64,000 nt of DNA from Actinospineispora acaciae DSM 45401. Its GTDB lineage: Bacteria; Actinomycetota; Actinomycetes; Mycobacteriales; Pseudonocardiaceae. Below, piece after piece: positions 8,273 through 16,528 of this stretch. A program made the position numbers and the translations under genes. Below the pieces are notes generated by a model that saw only the letters and a list, made by a program, of their open reading frames with translations, had not been told where the DNA came from and did no database searches. Position 1 is the stretch's first letter; the number at the start of each line of letters is the position of its first letter. Location of the stretch: contig NZ_JIAI01000009.1 in the NCBI RefSeq assembly GCF_000620785.1, positions 124,001 through 188,000 on the forward strand, given 5' to 3'.

Positions 8273-8980
8273 ATGCGGGTGCGGCGTGTGGTGACCACCA
8301 GGGAGGGTGGCGCCTCGCGGGCGCCGTTTGAGGCGTTCAACCTCTCCGTGCTCGTTGGGGACGACCCGGCGGCGGTGGCCGCGAACCGCAAGCGGCTGGC
8401 CGCGGGGGTGGGGCTGCCGCCGGAGCGGGTGGTCTGGATGCGCCAGGTGCACAGCGCGAACACCGCGACCGTCACCGCGCCGCCCGACGGCGACCTGCGA
8501 GGCGTCGACGCGATGGTGACCGACCGCCCCGGCCTGGCGCTGGCCGTGCTGGCCGCCGACTGCGTACCGATCCTGCTGGCCGACCTCGACGCGCGGGTGC
8601 TCGGCGCCGCGCACGCCGGCCGGGTCGGCGCGGCGGACGGCGTGCTGCCCTCGGTGCTGGCCGCCATGGTGCGGCTGGGCGCCCGGCCGGACCGGGTGCG
8701 GGCGCTGCTCGGACCCGCGGTCTGCGGCGGCTGCTACGAGGTGCCGGCCTCCATGCGCGACGACGTGCAGGCCGCGCTGCCCGGCAGCGGCTGCACCACC
8801 AGGAAGGGCAGCCCCGGGCTCGACCTGCGGGCCGGGCTGCGCACGCAGCTGCGCGCGCACGGGGTTGTCCGGGTGGACACCGACCCCCGCTGCACCGCCG
8901 AGGACCCGACGCTCTACTCCCACCGCCGGGACGGCAAGACCGGCCGGATGGCCGCCGTGACCTGGTTGGACCCGAGTTGA
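8273..8980 (+). CDS. pgeF: PgeF/YfiH family protein (purine nucleoside phosphorylase / peptidoglycan editing factor type)
   Basis: Members of this family act on purine nucleosides and, in E. coli, help keep wrong amino acids out of the stem peptide. The 235-residue product has the three metal ligands of the family: H60 in RQVHSAN, C97 in ADCVPILL and H114 in AAHAGRVG. The family segment LLGPAVCGGCYEV also follows. The ATG at 8273 matches the usual MRVRRVVTTR-like start; an in-frame GTG at 8252 or 8216 would add 7-19 residues of unlikely sequence. The ribosome site is weak, so the start is the uncertain part. The stop overlaps the next gene (TTGA). Confidence 0.9.
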   Translation: MRVRRVVTTREGGASRAPFEAFNLSVLVGDDPAAVAANRKRLAAGVGLPPERVVWMRQVHSANTATVTAPPDGDLRGVDAMVTDRPGLALAVLAADCVPILLADLDARVLGAAHAGRVGAADGVLPSVLAAMVRLGARPDRVRALLGPAVCGGCYEVPASMRDDVQAALPGSGCTTRKGSPGLDLRAGLRTQLRAHGVVRVDTDPRCTAEDPTLYSHRRDGKTGRMAAVTWLDPS

Positions 8981-9714
8981 CCGGGCTCGAACGCCGCCGC
9001 GAGCGGCTGTCCGAGGCGCTGGCCTCGGTGCGCGAGCGCATCGCGAAGGCGTGCGAAGCCGCCGGCCGCCACCCCGACGAGGTCGAGCTGATGGCCGTCA
9101 CCAAGACCCGGCCCGCCACCGACCTGGCCCTGCTGCTCGACCTGGGCCACGACATGTTCGGGGAGAACCGCCCGCAGGAGGCCGCCGCCAAGGTCGCCGA
9201 GCTCTCCGAGCTGCGTCCGGGCAATGCGGCGCGCTGGCACCTGGTCGGGCGGCTGCAGCGCAACAAGGCGCGCTCGGTGGCCCGCTGGGCGACCCGGGTG
9301 GAGTCGGTGGACTCCGTGCGGCTGGTGGACGCCCTGGACGACGCCGTACGGCGCGCCATCGACGCGGGGGAGCGGCCAGGGCCGCTGCCGGTGCTGCTTC
9401 AGGTCAGCCTGGACGGTGACCCGGAGAGGGGCGGGGCGCCGCTCGGAGAGCTGCCCGCCCTTGCCGATCGGGTCGCCGAGACCGAGGGACTGGAGCTGCA
9501 CGGGCTGATGGCCGTCGCCCCTCTGGGTGTCGATCCGGATCAAGCCTTCGCCGATCTCGCCGAGGCGCAATATCGTATGGGTATATATCACCCGCGCGCC
9601 AGGGTGACGAGCGCCGGAATGACCGCCGACTTCGAGGCCGCGATCCGGCATGGATCGACGTGTGTGCGTGTCGGAACGGCACTACTGGGTGACCGGCCGT
9701 TAACCTCCTCGTGA
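8977..9714 (+). CDS. yggS: YggS/PLPBP family pyridoxal-phosphate homeostasis protein
   Basis: This small fold-type III PLP protein buffers PLP and affects amino-acid pools; it has no known catalytic turnover. The 245-residue product contains the PLP-binding lysine K43 in LMAVTKTRPATD. FGENRPQEAAAK, WHLVGRLQRNK and the phosphate-binding MTADFEAAIRHGST segment near the end are also present. The start is a TTG overlapping the pgeF stop, a rare codon supported by the overlap and by the family N-terminus beginning right there. Placement between pgeF and sepF is the standard Gram-positive order. Confidence 0.93.
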   Translation: MTGLERRRERLSEALASVRERIAKACEAAGRHPDEVELMAVTKTRPATDLALLLDLGHDMFGENRPQEAAAKVAELSELRPGNAARWHLVGRLQRNKARSVARWATRVESVDSVRLVDALDDAVRRAIDAGERPGPLPVLLQVSLDGDPERGGAPLGELPALADRVAETEGLELHGLMAVAPLGVDPDQAFADLAEAQYRMGIYHPRARVTSAGMTADFEAAIRHGSTCVRVGTALLGDRPLTSS

Positions 9715-9815
9715 GCGGATGACGCGGTGTTACCGGCGCCCCCCATTAGGCCGGTGACCAGCAATGATGTTGCCCGCACCCGCTCGTAGGAAGCTGCCGG
9801 GAAGGAGGCGAGGCC

Positions 9816-10502
9816 GTGAGCACGTTGTATCGGCTCAAGGCGTATTTCGGGATGGTCCCGGCCGAAGACATGGACGCCTACCTGGACTACGACGACGACC
9901 ACAGGTACTACGACGACAGGCGTTCCGGCTACTCCGAGCCGGGCTCCGAGCGCCCCGAGCGCCGGGTCGAGCGGCACCCGGCGGACGCCCCCTACGAGGC
10001 CCCCTACACGGCCCGCCAGAGCCCCGAGCGGCGCTACCCCGAGCGCTCCTACGCCCGCCCCCCGGCCGAGCCGGTCACGCCGCCCTCCAGCGGTGTCGGG
10101 CGGGCCTCACTGGTGCACGGCTCGCTGGCCGTCGACCCACCGCTCGCCGAGCCGCCGCGCAAGCCAGTTGCCCAGGTGGCGCCGGAGCAGCCGGTCGAGC
10201 CGGCGGCTGCCAGGCCGCTGCCGCTGTCCCGGATCACCACCGTGCAACCGCGCAGCTACGACGAGGCCCGGACCATAGGGGAGCGGTACCGGGAGGGCAT
10301 CCCGGTGATCATGAACCTGACCGAGCTGGACGACGCCGCCGCCAAGCGGCTGGTGGACTTCGCGGCCGGGTTGGTGTTCGCCCTGCGCGGCTCCTTCGAC
10401 AAGGTCACCAGTCGAGTCTTCCTGATCTCTCCACCCGGTGTCGAGGTCTCGGCCGAAGACCGTCGCCGACTGGCCGAGCGTGGCTTCTTCGGCCAGGCTT
10501 GA
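9816..10502 (+). CDS. sepF: Cell division protein SepF
   Basis: SepF binds the FtsZ C-terminal tail and anchors the Z ring to the membrane; it is essential in actinobacteria, which lack FtsA. The 228-residue protein starts MSTLYRLKAYFGMVPAED, an amphipathic membrane-targeting helix plus the acidic start typical of actinobacterial SepF. A ~120-residue acidic, Tyr/Pro/Glu-rich linker follows. The folded domain begins near ITTVQPRSYDEARTIGERYREG and includes MNLTELDDAAAKRLVDFAAGL. The GTG start is preceded by AAGGAGG at 9802-9808, a strong ribosome site. The stop TGA is followed in the same frame by the yggT remnant. Confidence 0.96.
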   Translation: MSTLYRLKAYFGMVPAEDMDAYLDYDDDHRYYDDRRSGYSEPGSERPERRVERHPADAPYEAPYTARQSPERRYPERSYARPPAEPVTPPSSGVGRASLVHGSLAVDPPLAEPPRKPVAQVAPEQPVEPAAARPLPLSRITTVQPRSYDEARTIGERYREGIPVIMNLTELDDAAAKRLVDFAAGLVFALRGSFDKVTSRVFLISPPGVEVSAEDRRRLAERGFFGQA

Positions 10503-10505
10503 GCC

Positions 10506-10652
10506 GTGCCACAGCTCGGATCCACGGTCGCCGGACATCGCGCCGGCCGGTTACGGACAGTGAAAAATCTGACTCTGCCCGGCTTCGCGGGACTGGACCT
10601 TTCGATTATGGTTTTGGTGCTGGCCGTGCTCATACTGTTGACGTTGCTGTGA
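10506..10652 (+). pseudogene. YggT C-terminal remnant (about 48 residues) or minimal single-helix YggT-like peptide
   Basis: Directly after the sepF stop, in the same frame, is a GTG-started reading frame ending LTLPGFAGLDLSIMVLVLAV plus a short hydrophobic tail. This matches the end of actinobacterial YggT membrane proteins, where a DLSIMVLLLV-like last helix is conserved. Normal YggT is about 90-100 residues with two helices. Here only ~50 bases separate the YggT-like end from sepF, so the first helix and loop are missing and are not found in another frame. An inner GTG at 10560 would give a 30-residue, one-helix peptide. YggT normally sits exactly here, between sepF and divIVA. Confidence 0.6.
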
Positions 10653-10741
10653 CACGACCTGATGGACGATCCGCAAGACCCGAGGTTGCTATGAGACGTG
10701 TACAGGCCCTCGGTAGCCCAGGAACTGCGTGAGGTGATCCG

Positions 10742-11629
10742 ATGCCGCTGACCCCGGCCGACGTGCACAACGTCGCCTTCAGCAAACCCCCGATCGGCAA
10801 GCGGGGCTACAACGAGGACGAGGTGGACGCCTTCCTCGACCTCGTCGAGACCGAGCTCGCCAAGCTGATCGAGGAGAACACCGAGCTGCGCGACCAGGTC
10901 AGTGCCCTGGAGCAGCAGCTGGGCAATGCGCAGAGTGACCTTTCCGAGGCTCGTGCCCAGGCCTCTCGTGCTCCCCAGCAGCGCCACCAGTCCGACGAGC
11001 CCCGCCAGACGGTGACCATGGCCGCCGTGCCCGCGGCGCCGCAGCAGCAAGCTCCCCCGCCGCCCCCGCCTCCCCAGGTCGCGCCCCAGGCGATGCTGGA
11101 CCCGGCGGCCCTCGGCGGCGACCACCACGTGCAGGCCGCCAAGGTGCTCGGCCTGGCCCAGGAAATGGCCGACCGGCTCACCGCCGAGGCCAAGACCGAG
11201 GCCGACGGCATGCTCGGCGACGCGCGGACCCGGTCCGAGCAGCTGCTCTCCGAGGCCCGTACCAAGGCCGACGGCCTGGTGAACGAGGCTCGGGTGCGCG
11301 CCGAGACGATGCTCAACGACGCCCGTACCCGGGCCGAGACGATGGAACGCCAGTCCCGTGACAAGGCTGCTGCGCTGGTCGGGGAAGCCGAGCGCAAGCA
11401 CTCTGAGATCATGGGCAGCATCCAGCGTGAGAAGTCGGTCCTCGACAAGAAGATCGACGAGTTGCGTACATTCGAACGGGAGTACCGGACGCGGCTCAAG
11501 ACCTACCTGGAGTCCCAGCTGCGAGACCTCGCAGGTCGGGGCTCGGCGGCACCGCCCGACGGGCGTACCAGCTCGACACAGGGCTACGCGGCCACCGGCT
11601 ATGGCTCACGGGCGGACGCCGGTAGCTGA
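10742..11629 (+). CDS. divIVA: DivIVA/Wag31 polar growth protein
   Basis: DivIVA (Wag31) marks curved membrane at poles and septa and directs tip growth in actinobacteria. The 295-residue product begins MPLTPADVHNVAFSKPPIGK and continues RGYNEDEVDAFLDLVE, the lipid-binding N-terminal domain. A first coiled coil runs to about residue 80. A Gln/Pro-rich hinge (APQQQAPPPPPPPQVAPQ) separates it from a long second coiled coil with repeated A-R-T-x-A-E/D units (residues ~120-260). The tail is Gly/Ser/Tyr-rich. GAGGTGAT at 10731-10738 is a good ribosome site for the ATG. Known regulation is by phosphorylation in the hinge; Thr/Ser candidates exist but none can be assigned. Confidence 0.96.
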   Translation: MPLTPADVHNVAFSKPPIGKRGYNEDEVDAFLDLVETELAKLIEENTELRDQVSALEQQLGNAQSDLSEARAQASRAPQQRHQSDEPRQTVTMAAVPAAPQQQAPPPPPPPQVAPQAMLDPAALGGDHHVQAAKVLGLAQEMADRLTAEAKTEADGMLGDARTRSEQLLSEARTKADGLVNEARVRAETMLNDARTRAETMERQSRDKAAALVGEAERKHSEIMGSIQREKSVLDKKIDELRTFEREYRTRLKTYLESQLRDLAGRGSAAPPDGRTSSTQGYAATGYGSRADAGS

Positions 11630-11690
11630 CCCGCCACCAACGATAGGGTGGTTGGCGCCGCATAACGACGTCGCTACCTCGGAGTGAACA

Positions 11691-13064
11691 GTGTTACTGC
11701 TGGTCCTGATATTCGTGCTCGCGGCTTTCGGGCTGCTGCTGGTCGCCCTGGTGACCGGCACGGCGGCCTGGGCCTGGATCTCGGTCGCGGTCAGCGTCGC
11801 CGCCGCTGGGGCGCTGGTCTACGACTGGGCACAGCGCCGTGCCGCGATCAGGAGCGGCGGGGGCGGCGATCGTACCCTCAGCGGGGTCGGTCAGATGTCC
11901 GCCGGCGCACAGGAACCGCCGACCGCGGCGATTCCTGTGATGGGCGGCGCCATGATGGACCCGCGCACCGAGGTGTTCCAGCCGGTGCGGCAGGGCCCGC
12001 CGGCGAGACCGCCCGTCGCGGATGCGCCGGAGACGGTGGCGTTCAGGCCCGCTTCCCCGCCGCCCGGCTCCCCCGAGCGACCGCTTGGCGCTCAGCCAGA
12101 TGGGGGCACACCGGGCGAGCAGTGGTCACCCAGGGTGACTCCGGGCGGTAGGGATCGCTCGGATGCCCCGGATTCTCCGGGCGTTGCGCCATCGGGTGAC
12201 CGCGAAGGGGTTAACGCCGCCGAGCGGACAACCCGATTCGGGGACGGCAAGAGCGGCACGGGTCGAGACACCGAGGGCGACCCGAAGCAGCGGCGCACCC
12301 CGCCCGGCCGCGACCAGGCCGAGCAGTGGAAGCCGAGGCAGCCGGCGAACGCCGAGCGGCCCCCGGCCGACGAGGACGAGCGCGCAAAGGCAGGCGCCCC
12401 GAAGCCGCCCAAGCGTCCGGCCCCCGACGCCGACAGCGCCCGCACCACCGCCATCCCGGTCTCGGACCGGAAGGCGGAGGCCGAGCGCAAGCGTGCCGAG
12501 CAGGAGCAGGCCGATCGCGAGCAGGCCGAGCGCGAGAAAGCCGAGCGCGCGAAGGCGGAACGCGAGAAGGCCCAGCGGGAGAAGGCCGAACGCGAGCGCG
12601 CCGAGCAGCAGAAGGCCGAACGCGAGAAGGCCGAACGGGACAAGCGCGAGCGGGCCGAACGCGAGCGCGCCGAGCGGGAGAAGGCCGAACGGGAAGAGGC
12701 CGCGCGCCGCGAGGCCGAGGAGGCCGAGGACGCCGAGCCGGCCCAGGAGCCGGAACCGGTGGCCGAGGCCGAGGAGGAGGCCGCGCCGGAGCAGGCCGCG
12801 CCGCCGCCCCGGAGCGCACCCCCGGACCCGGACGAGGAACAGCCCGACTCCTCGGCGGAGGCCATCGTGGCCGAGCTGGACGACGAGGTGCTGGTCATCG
12901 ACGAGCACCCGCGCTACCACCTCGCCGGCTGCCGGGTGCTCAGCGGCAACGAGACGATCCCGCTGCCGGCCAAGGAGGCCGTGGAGTACGGCTTCACGCC
13001 GTGCGGCACCTGCTCCCCGGTCAGCACCCTGGCCGAACGGAACCGGGCTGCGTCGTCGTCCTAG
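11691..13064 (+). CDS. Membrane protein with charged single-helix region and C-terminal zinc-ribbon-like motif
   Basis: I do not recognise a named family for the whole protein (457 residues). Two hydrophobic segments at residues ~2-22 and ~25-45 anchor it. A long disordered Pro/Gly/Arg/Asp region follows. Residues ~260-342 are an almost unbroken run of A-E-R-E-K/R units, expected to form a rigid charged helix or coiled coil. The end holds YHLAGC and PCGTC: H410, C414, C438 and C441 in an H-x3-C...C-x2-C layout, as in Ada-type and thermonuclease-tail zinc modules. The GTG start follows divIVA by ~60 bases. Its position beside divIVA suggests a cell-envelope or polarity role, but that is inference. 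Confidence 0.8.
   Translation: MLLLVLIFVLAAFGLLLVALVTGTAAWAWISVAVSVAAAGALVYDWAQRRAAIRSGGGGDRTLSGVGQMSAGAQEPPTAAIPVMGGAMMDPRTEVFQPVRQGPPARPPVADAPETVAFRPASPPPGSPERPLGAQPDGGTPGEQWSPRVTPGGRDRSDAPDSPGVAPSGDREGVNAAERTTRFGDGKSGTGRDTEGDPKQRRTPPGRDQAEQWKPRQPANAERPPADEDERAKAGAPKPPKRPAPDADSARTTAIPVSDRKAEAERKRAEQEQADREQAEREKAERAKAEREKAQREKAERERAEQQKAEREKAERDKRERAERERAEREKAEREEAARREAEEAEDAEPAQEPEPVAEAEEEAAPEQAAPPPRSAPPDPDEEQPDSSAEAIVAELDDEVLVIDEHPRYHLAGCRVLSGNETIPLPAKEAVEYGFTPCGTCSPVSTLAERNRAASSS
12468..12717 (+). repeat. Degenerate tandem repeat coding for AERE(K/R) units
   Basis: About 250 bases of GCCGAGCGCGAGAAG-like 15-base units with drift, encoding alternating acidic and basic residues in register. 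The periodicity is of protein origin (charged helix) but makes the DNA prone to slippage, so length variation between strains is likely. Confidence 0.75.
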
Positions 13065-13299
13065 CCGGCGGTAACCTTGTAGAAGAACGGCGTTGATCCG
13101 GCCATCACCGGGGAGCTTCCGGAAGAACGGGCCCGTACCTGGGCCTCAGTAGAACCGGACGGGTTCGGCCCGTCACAGCCGAACGGATGAGTGGTCGCCG
13201 GCCAGCCGGCGGCAAGCGGGGTGGTACCGCGGTCCGGGCGCGCGCTCGGGTTCGTCCCCGTGCGGAAGAGGCATTTGCGCACGAGGAGCACCGCGAGTC
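13065..13299 (+). promoter_or_regulatory. Isoleucine T-box leader, ultrashort Stem I, translational type
   Basis: The leader fills the gap between the previous stop and ileS. A hairpin CCGG-CCATCA-CCGG (13098-13111) presents ATC (13104-13106), an isoleucine codon, in its terminal loop. The classical T-box GGTGGTACCGCGG is at 13220-13232, where uncharged tRNA-Ile would pair with its acceptor end. No U-rich terminator follows. Instead the ribosome site GAGGAG (13283-13288) sits after a GTGCG/CGCAC hairpin. This matches the actinobacterial class in which the codon is in the Stem I terminal loop and uncharged tRNA opens the ribosome site. Exact 5' end and Stem II boundaries were not determined. 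Confidence 0.92.
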
Positions 13300-16200
13300 A
13301 TGGCATACCCCAAGGTCGACGTCACCACGTCCGGCACACCGGAGCCGGTCCCGTCGCAGCCATCGTTCCCCGAGCTGGAACGGGCGGTGCTGCGCGGCTG
13401 GGAGGCGGACAAGACGTTCGCCGCGTCCGTCGACGCCCGCCCGGCCGGGGAGAACGGCGCCAACGAGTTCGTCTTCTACGACGGCCCGCCGTTCGCGAAC
13501 GGCCTGCCGCACTACGGCCACCTGCTGACCGGCTACGTCAAGGACGTCGTCCCGCGCTACCAGACCATGCGCGGCCGCCACGTCGAGCGCCGGTTCGGCT
13601 GGGACACCCACGGCCTTCCCGCCGAGATCGAGACCGAGAACCAGCTCGGCATCAAGCACAAGTCCGAGATCGAAGAGATGGGCATGGCCGCGTTCAACGA
13701 GGCCTGCCGCGCCTCGGTGCTGCGCTACACCAACGAATGGCGGGAGTACGTCACCCGCCAGGCCCGCTGGGTGGACTTCGACAACGACTACAAGACGCTC
13801 GACCTGTCCTACATGGAGAGCGTCATGTGGGCGTTCAAGTCGCTGTGGGACAAGGGCCTTGTCTACTCCGGCTTCCGGGTGCTCTGGTACTGCTGGCGCT
13901 GCGAGACGCCGCTGGCGGCCACCGAGACCAAGATGGACGACGCCTACCTGGAGCGGCAGGACCCGGCGGTCACCGTCGGGCTGCCGCTGGTGGTGCCCGG
14001 CGGCGAGCTGGACGGCGCCTTCCTGCTGGTCTGGACCACCACGCCGTGGACGCTGCCCTCCAACCTGGCCGCCGCCGTGCACCCCGAGGTGCAGTACGCG
14101 CTGGTCAGGGCGGAGGACGGGCAGCGCTACCTGCTCGCCGAGGCGCGCGTGGCGCACTACGCCCGCGAGCTGGGCGAGGAACCGGAGGTCCTGCGCCGCT
14201 ACACCGGGTCCGAGCTGCTCGGCCTGCGCTACCGGCCGCCGTTCGACTTCTTCCTCGGCCGGGAGAACGCCCACCAGGTGCTGGCCGCCGACTACGTGAG
14301 CACCGAGGACGGCACCGGCGCCGTGCACATCGCGCCCGCCTTCGGTGAGGAGGACAAGGTCGTCACCGACGCGGCCGGCATCGAGCCGGTGGTCCCGGTC
14401 GACTCGCGCGGGGAGTTCACCGCCGAGGTGCCGCCGTACGCCGGGATGCAGGTGTTCGACGCGAACGCCGAGATCATCAGGGACCTGCGCTACGGCTCGC
14501 CGCACACGCTCGGCGTGCTGCTGCGGCACGAGACCTACGACCACCCGTACCCGCACTGCTGGCGCTGCGGCAACCCGCTCATCCAGCGCGCGGTGGACTC
14601 CTGGTTCGTCAAGGTCACCGAGTTCCGGGACCGGATGGTCGAGCTGAACAAGCAGATCACCTGGGTGCCCGAGCACATCCGCGACGGCCAGTTCGGCAAG
14701 TGGCTGGAGGGCGCGCGGGACTGGAACATCTCCCGCAACCGGTACTGGGGCAGCCCGATCCCGGTCTGGATGTCCGACGACCCGAACTACCCGCGCACCG
14801 ACGTCTACGGCTCGCTGGACGAGCTGGAGCGCGACTTCGGGGTTCGCCCGACCGACCTGCACCGCCCCGGCATCGACCAGCTGACCAGGCCGAACCCGGA
14901 CGACCCCACCGGGCGCTCCACCATGCGCCGGGTGCCCGAGGTGCTGGACTGCTGGTTCGAGTCCGGCTCGATGCCGTTCGCCCAGGTGCACTACCCGTTC
15001 GAGAACGCGGACTGGTTCGAGCACCACTACCCGGGCGACTTCATCGTCGAGTACAACGGCCAGACTCGAGGCTGGTTCTACACCCTGCACGTGCTGGCCA
15101 CCGCGCTGTTCGACCGGCCGGCGTTCGAGTCGTGCATCGCGCACGGCATCGTGCTCGGCGACGACGGGCAGAAGATGTCCAAGTCGCTGCGCAACTACCC
15201 GGACGTCAACGAGGTGTTCAACAGGGACGGCAGCGACGCGATGCGCTGGTTCCTGATGGCCTCGCCGGTGCTGCGCGGCGGCAACCTGGTCGTCACCGAG
15301 CAGGGCATCCGCGAGGGTGTCCGGCAGGCCGTGCTGCCGCTGTGGAACACCTGGTACTTCCTCGCGCTCTACGCCAACGCGGCGGGCGTCACCGGGCGCA
15401 CCAGGACCGACTCCCAACACGTGCTGGACAGGTATGTGCTGGCCAAGACCGCCGAGCTGGTCGACGCGGTGACCGAGGCGCTGGACCGCTACGCCATCGC
15501 GGACGCCTGCCAGGCCGTGCGCGAGCACGCCGAGGTGCTCACCAACTGGTACGTGCGCCGCTCCCGGGAACGGTTCTGGGACGGCGACCGGGACGCCGTC
15601 GACACCCTGCACACCGTGCTCGAGGTGACCTGCCGGGTGGCCGCCCCGCTGCTGCCGCTGACCACCGAGGCGATCTGGCGGGGCCTCACGGGCGAGCGGT
15701 CCGTGCACCTGACCGACTGGCCGTCGCGGGACGAGCTGCCCCACGACGCTTCGCTGGTCGCGGGCATGGACCGGGTGCGCCAGGTGGCGTCCGCCGCGCT
15801 GTCGCTGCGCAAGGCGCGCAAGCTGCGGGTGCGGCTGCCGCTGACCAGGCTCACCGTGGCCGCCGCCGACGCCGCCGTGCTGGAGCCGTTCACCGACATC
15901 CTGGCCGACGAGGTGAACGTCAAGTCCGTCGAGCTGACCACCGATGTGGCGCACTACGGCCGGTTCGAGCTGACCGTGAACGCCCGCGCCTGCGGCCCCC
16001 GCCTCGGCGGCGACACCCAGAAGGTGATCAGGGCGGTCAAGGCGGGGGAGTGGCAGGTCGACGCCGACGGCACGGTGACCGCCGCCGGCATCGTGCTCCT
16101 GCCCGGCGAGTACAGCGAACGCCTCGTACCCGCCGACCCCGACGGCACCGCCGCGCTGCCCGGCAACTCCGGCCTGGTCGTCCTCGACACCGTCGTCACC

Positions 16201-16494
16201 CCCGACCTGGAGGCCGAAGGCCTGGCCAAGGACGTCGTCCGCGTCGTCCAACAAGCCCGCCGCGAGGCAGCCCTCGACGTCTCCGACCGGGTCGCCGTAA
16301 CCCTGGACGCCCCCGACTCCGTACTAGCCGCCGTCCGCACCCACGAGAACTACCTGGCCCACGAGGTCCTAGCGACCACCGTCACCTACGCCCCCGTCCC
16401 CCACCCCACCTTCGTCGGCACCGTCACCGGAGACGCCGAAGTCCGCGTCCTGCTCGTTCGTGACGCCCGCGAGTCGGGGAATTTGTCAGGGTGA
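13300..16494 (+). CDS. ileS: Isoleucyl-tRNA synthetase
   Basis: IleRS charges tRNA-Ile and edits misactivated valine. The 1064-residue protein has the HIGH-type motif PHYGH (H71, H74) and KMSKS at residues 625-629. The CP1 editing domain lies between them. Catalytic-core segments GWDTHGLPAEIETE and DSWFVKVTEF are clear, with CWRCGNPLIQ as a probable metal site. A C-terminal anticodon-binding and tail region follows. Overall pattern resembles the eukaryote-like IleRS type common in actinobacteria. The ATG has GAGGAG upstream and is controlled by the T-box leader. The last residues (RESGNLSG) and stop lie within a dispersed repeat, so the C-terminus may have been altered by it. Confidence 0.97.
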   Translation: MAYPKVDVTTSGTPEPVPSQPSFPELERAVLRGWEADKTFAASVDARPAGENGANEFVFYDGPPFANGLPHYGHLLTGYVKDVVPRYQTMRGRHVERRFGWDTHGLPAEIETENQLGIKHKSEIEEMGMAAFNEACRASVLRYTNEWREYVTRQARWVDFDNDYKTLDLSYMESVMWAFKSLWDKGLVYSGFRVLWYCWRCETPLAATETKMDDAYLERQDPAVTVGLPLVVPGGELDGAFLLVWTTTPWTLPSNLAAAVHPEVQYALVRAEDGQRYLLAEARVAHYARELGEEPEVLRRYTGSELLGLRYRPPFDFFLGRENAHQVLAADYVSTEDGTGAVHIAPAFGEEDKVVTDAAGIEPVVPVDSRGEFTAEVPPYAGMQVFDANAEIIRDLRYGSPHTLGVLLRHETYDHPYPHCWRCGNPLIQRAVDSWFVKVTEFRDRMVELNKQITWVPEHIRDGQFGKWLEGARDWNISRNRYWGSPIPVWMSDDPNYPRTDVYGSLDELERDFGVRPTDLHRPGIDQLTRPNPDDPTGRSTMRRVPEVLDCWFESGSMPFAQVHYPFENADWFEHHYPGDFIVEYNGQTRGWFYTLHVLATALFDRPAFESCIAHGIVLGDDGQKMSKSLRNYPDVNEVFNRDGSDAMRWFLMASPVLRGGNLVVTEQGIREGVRQAVLPLWNTWYFLALYANAAGVTGRTRTDSQHVLDRYVLAKTAELVDAVTEALDRYAIADACQAVREHAEVLTNWYVRRSRERFWDGDRDAVDTLHTVLEVTCRVAAPLLPLTTEAIWRGLTGERSVHLTDWPSRDELPHDASLVAGMDRVRQVASAALSLRKARKLRVRLPLTRLTVAAADAAVLEPFTDILADEVNVKSVELTTDVAHYGRFELTVNARACGPRLGGDTQKVIRAVKAGEWQVDADGTVTAAGIVLLPGEYSERLVPADPDGTAALPGNSGLVVLDTVVTPDLEAEGLAKDVVRVVQQARREAALDVSDRVAVTLDAPDSVLAAVRTHENYLAHEVLATTVTYAPVPHPTFVGTVTGDAEVRVLLVRDARESGNLSG

Positions 16495-16521
16495 GTCGCG
16501 GATTCTGTCAGGGTGAGTCGC
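16466..16521 (+). repeat. Dispersed GTGAGTCG-type repeat, tandem copy at the ileS stop
   Basis: CCCGCGAGTCGGGG, a 7-base core and CAGGGTGAGTCG match the inverted copy in ftsQ (5882-5917). A partial second unit follows: TGTCAGGGTGAGTCGC occurs at 16484-16499 and again at 16506-16521. The ileS stop codon TGA (16492-16494) is inside the first unit, and an identical in-register TGA-containing block lies in the second. The element therefore supplies the end of a coding region. Confidence 0.6.
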
Positions 16522-16528
16522 ACCCCGG

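Noticed and set aside
12092..12920. Ser/Leu-rich frames antisense to the AERE(K/R) region
   Set aside because: They are mirror images of the repetitive coding sequence of the coiled-coil protein and have no ribosome site.
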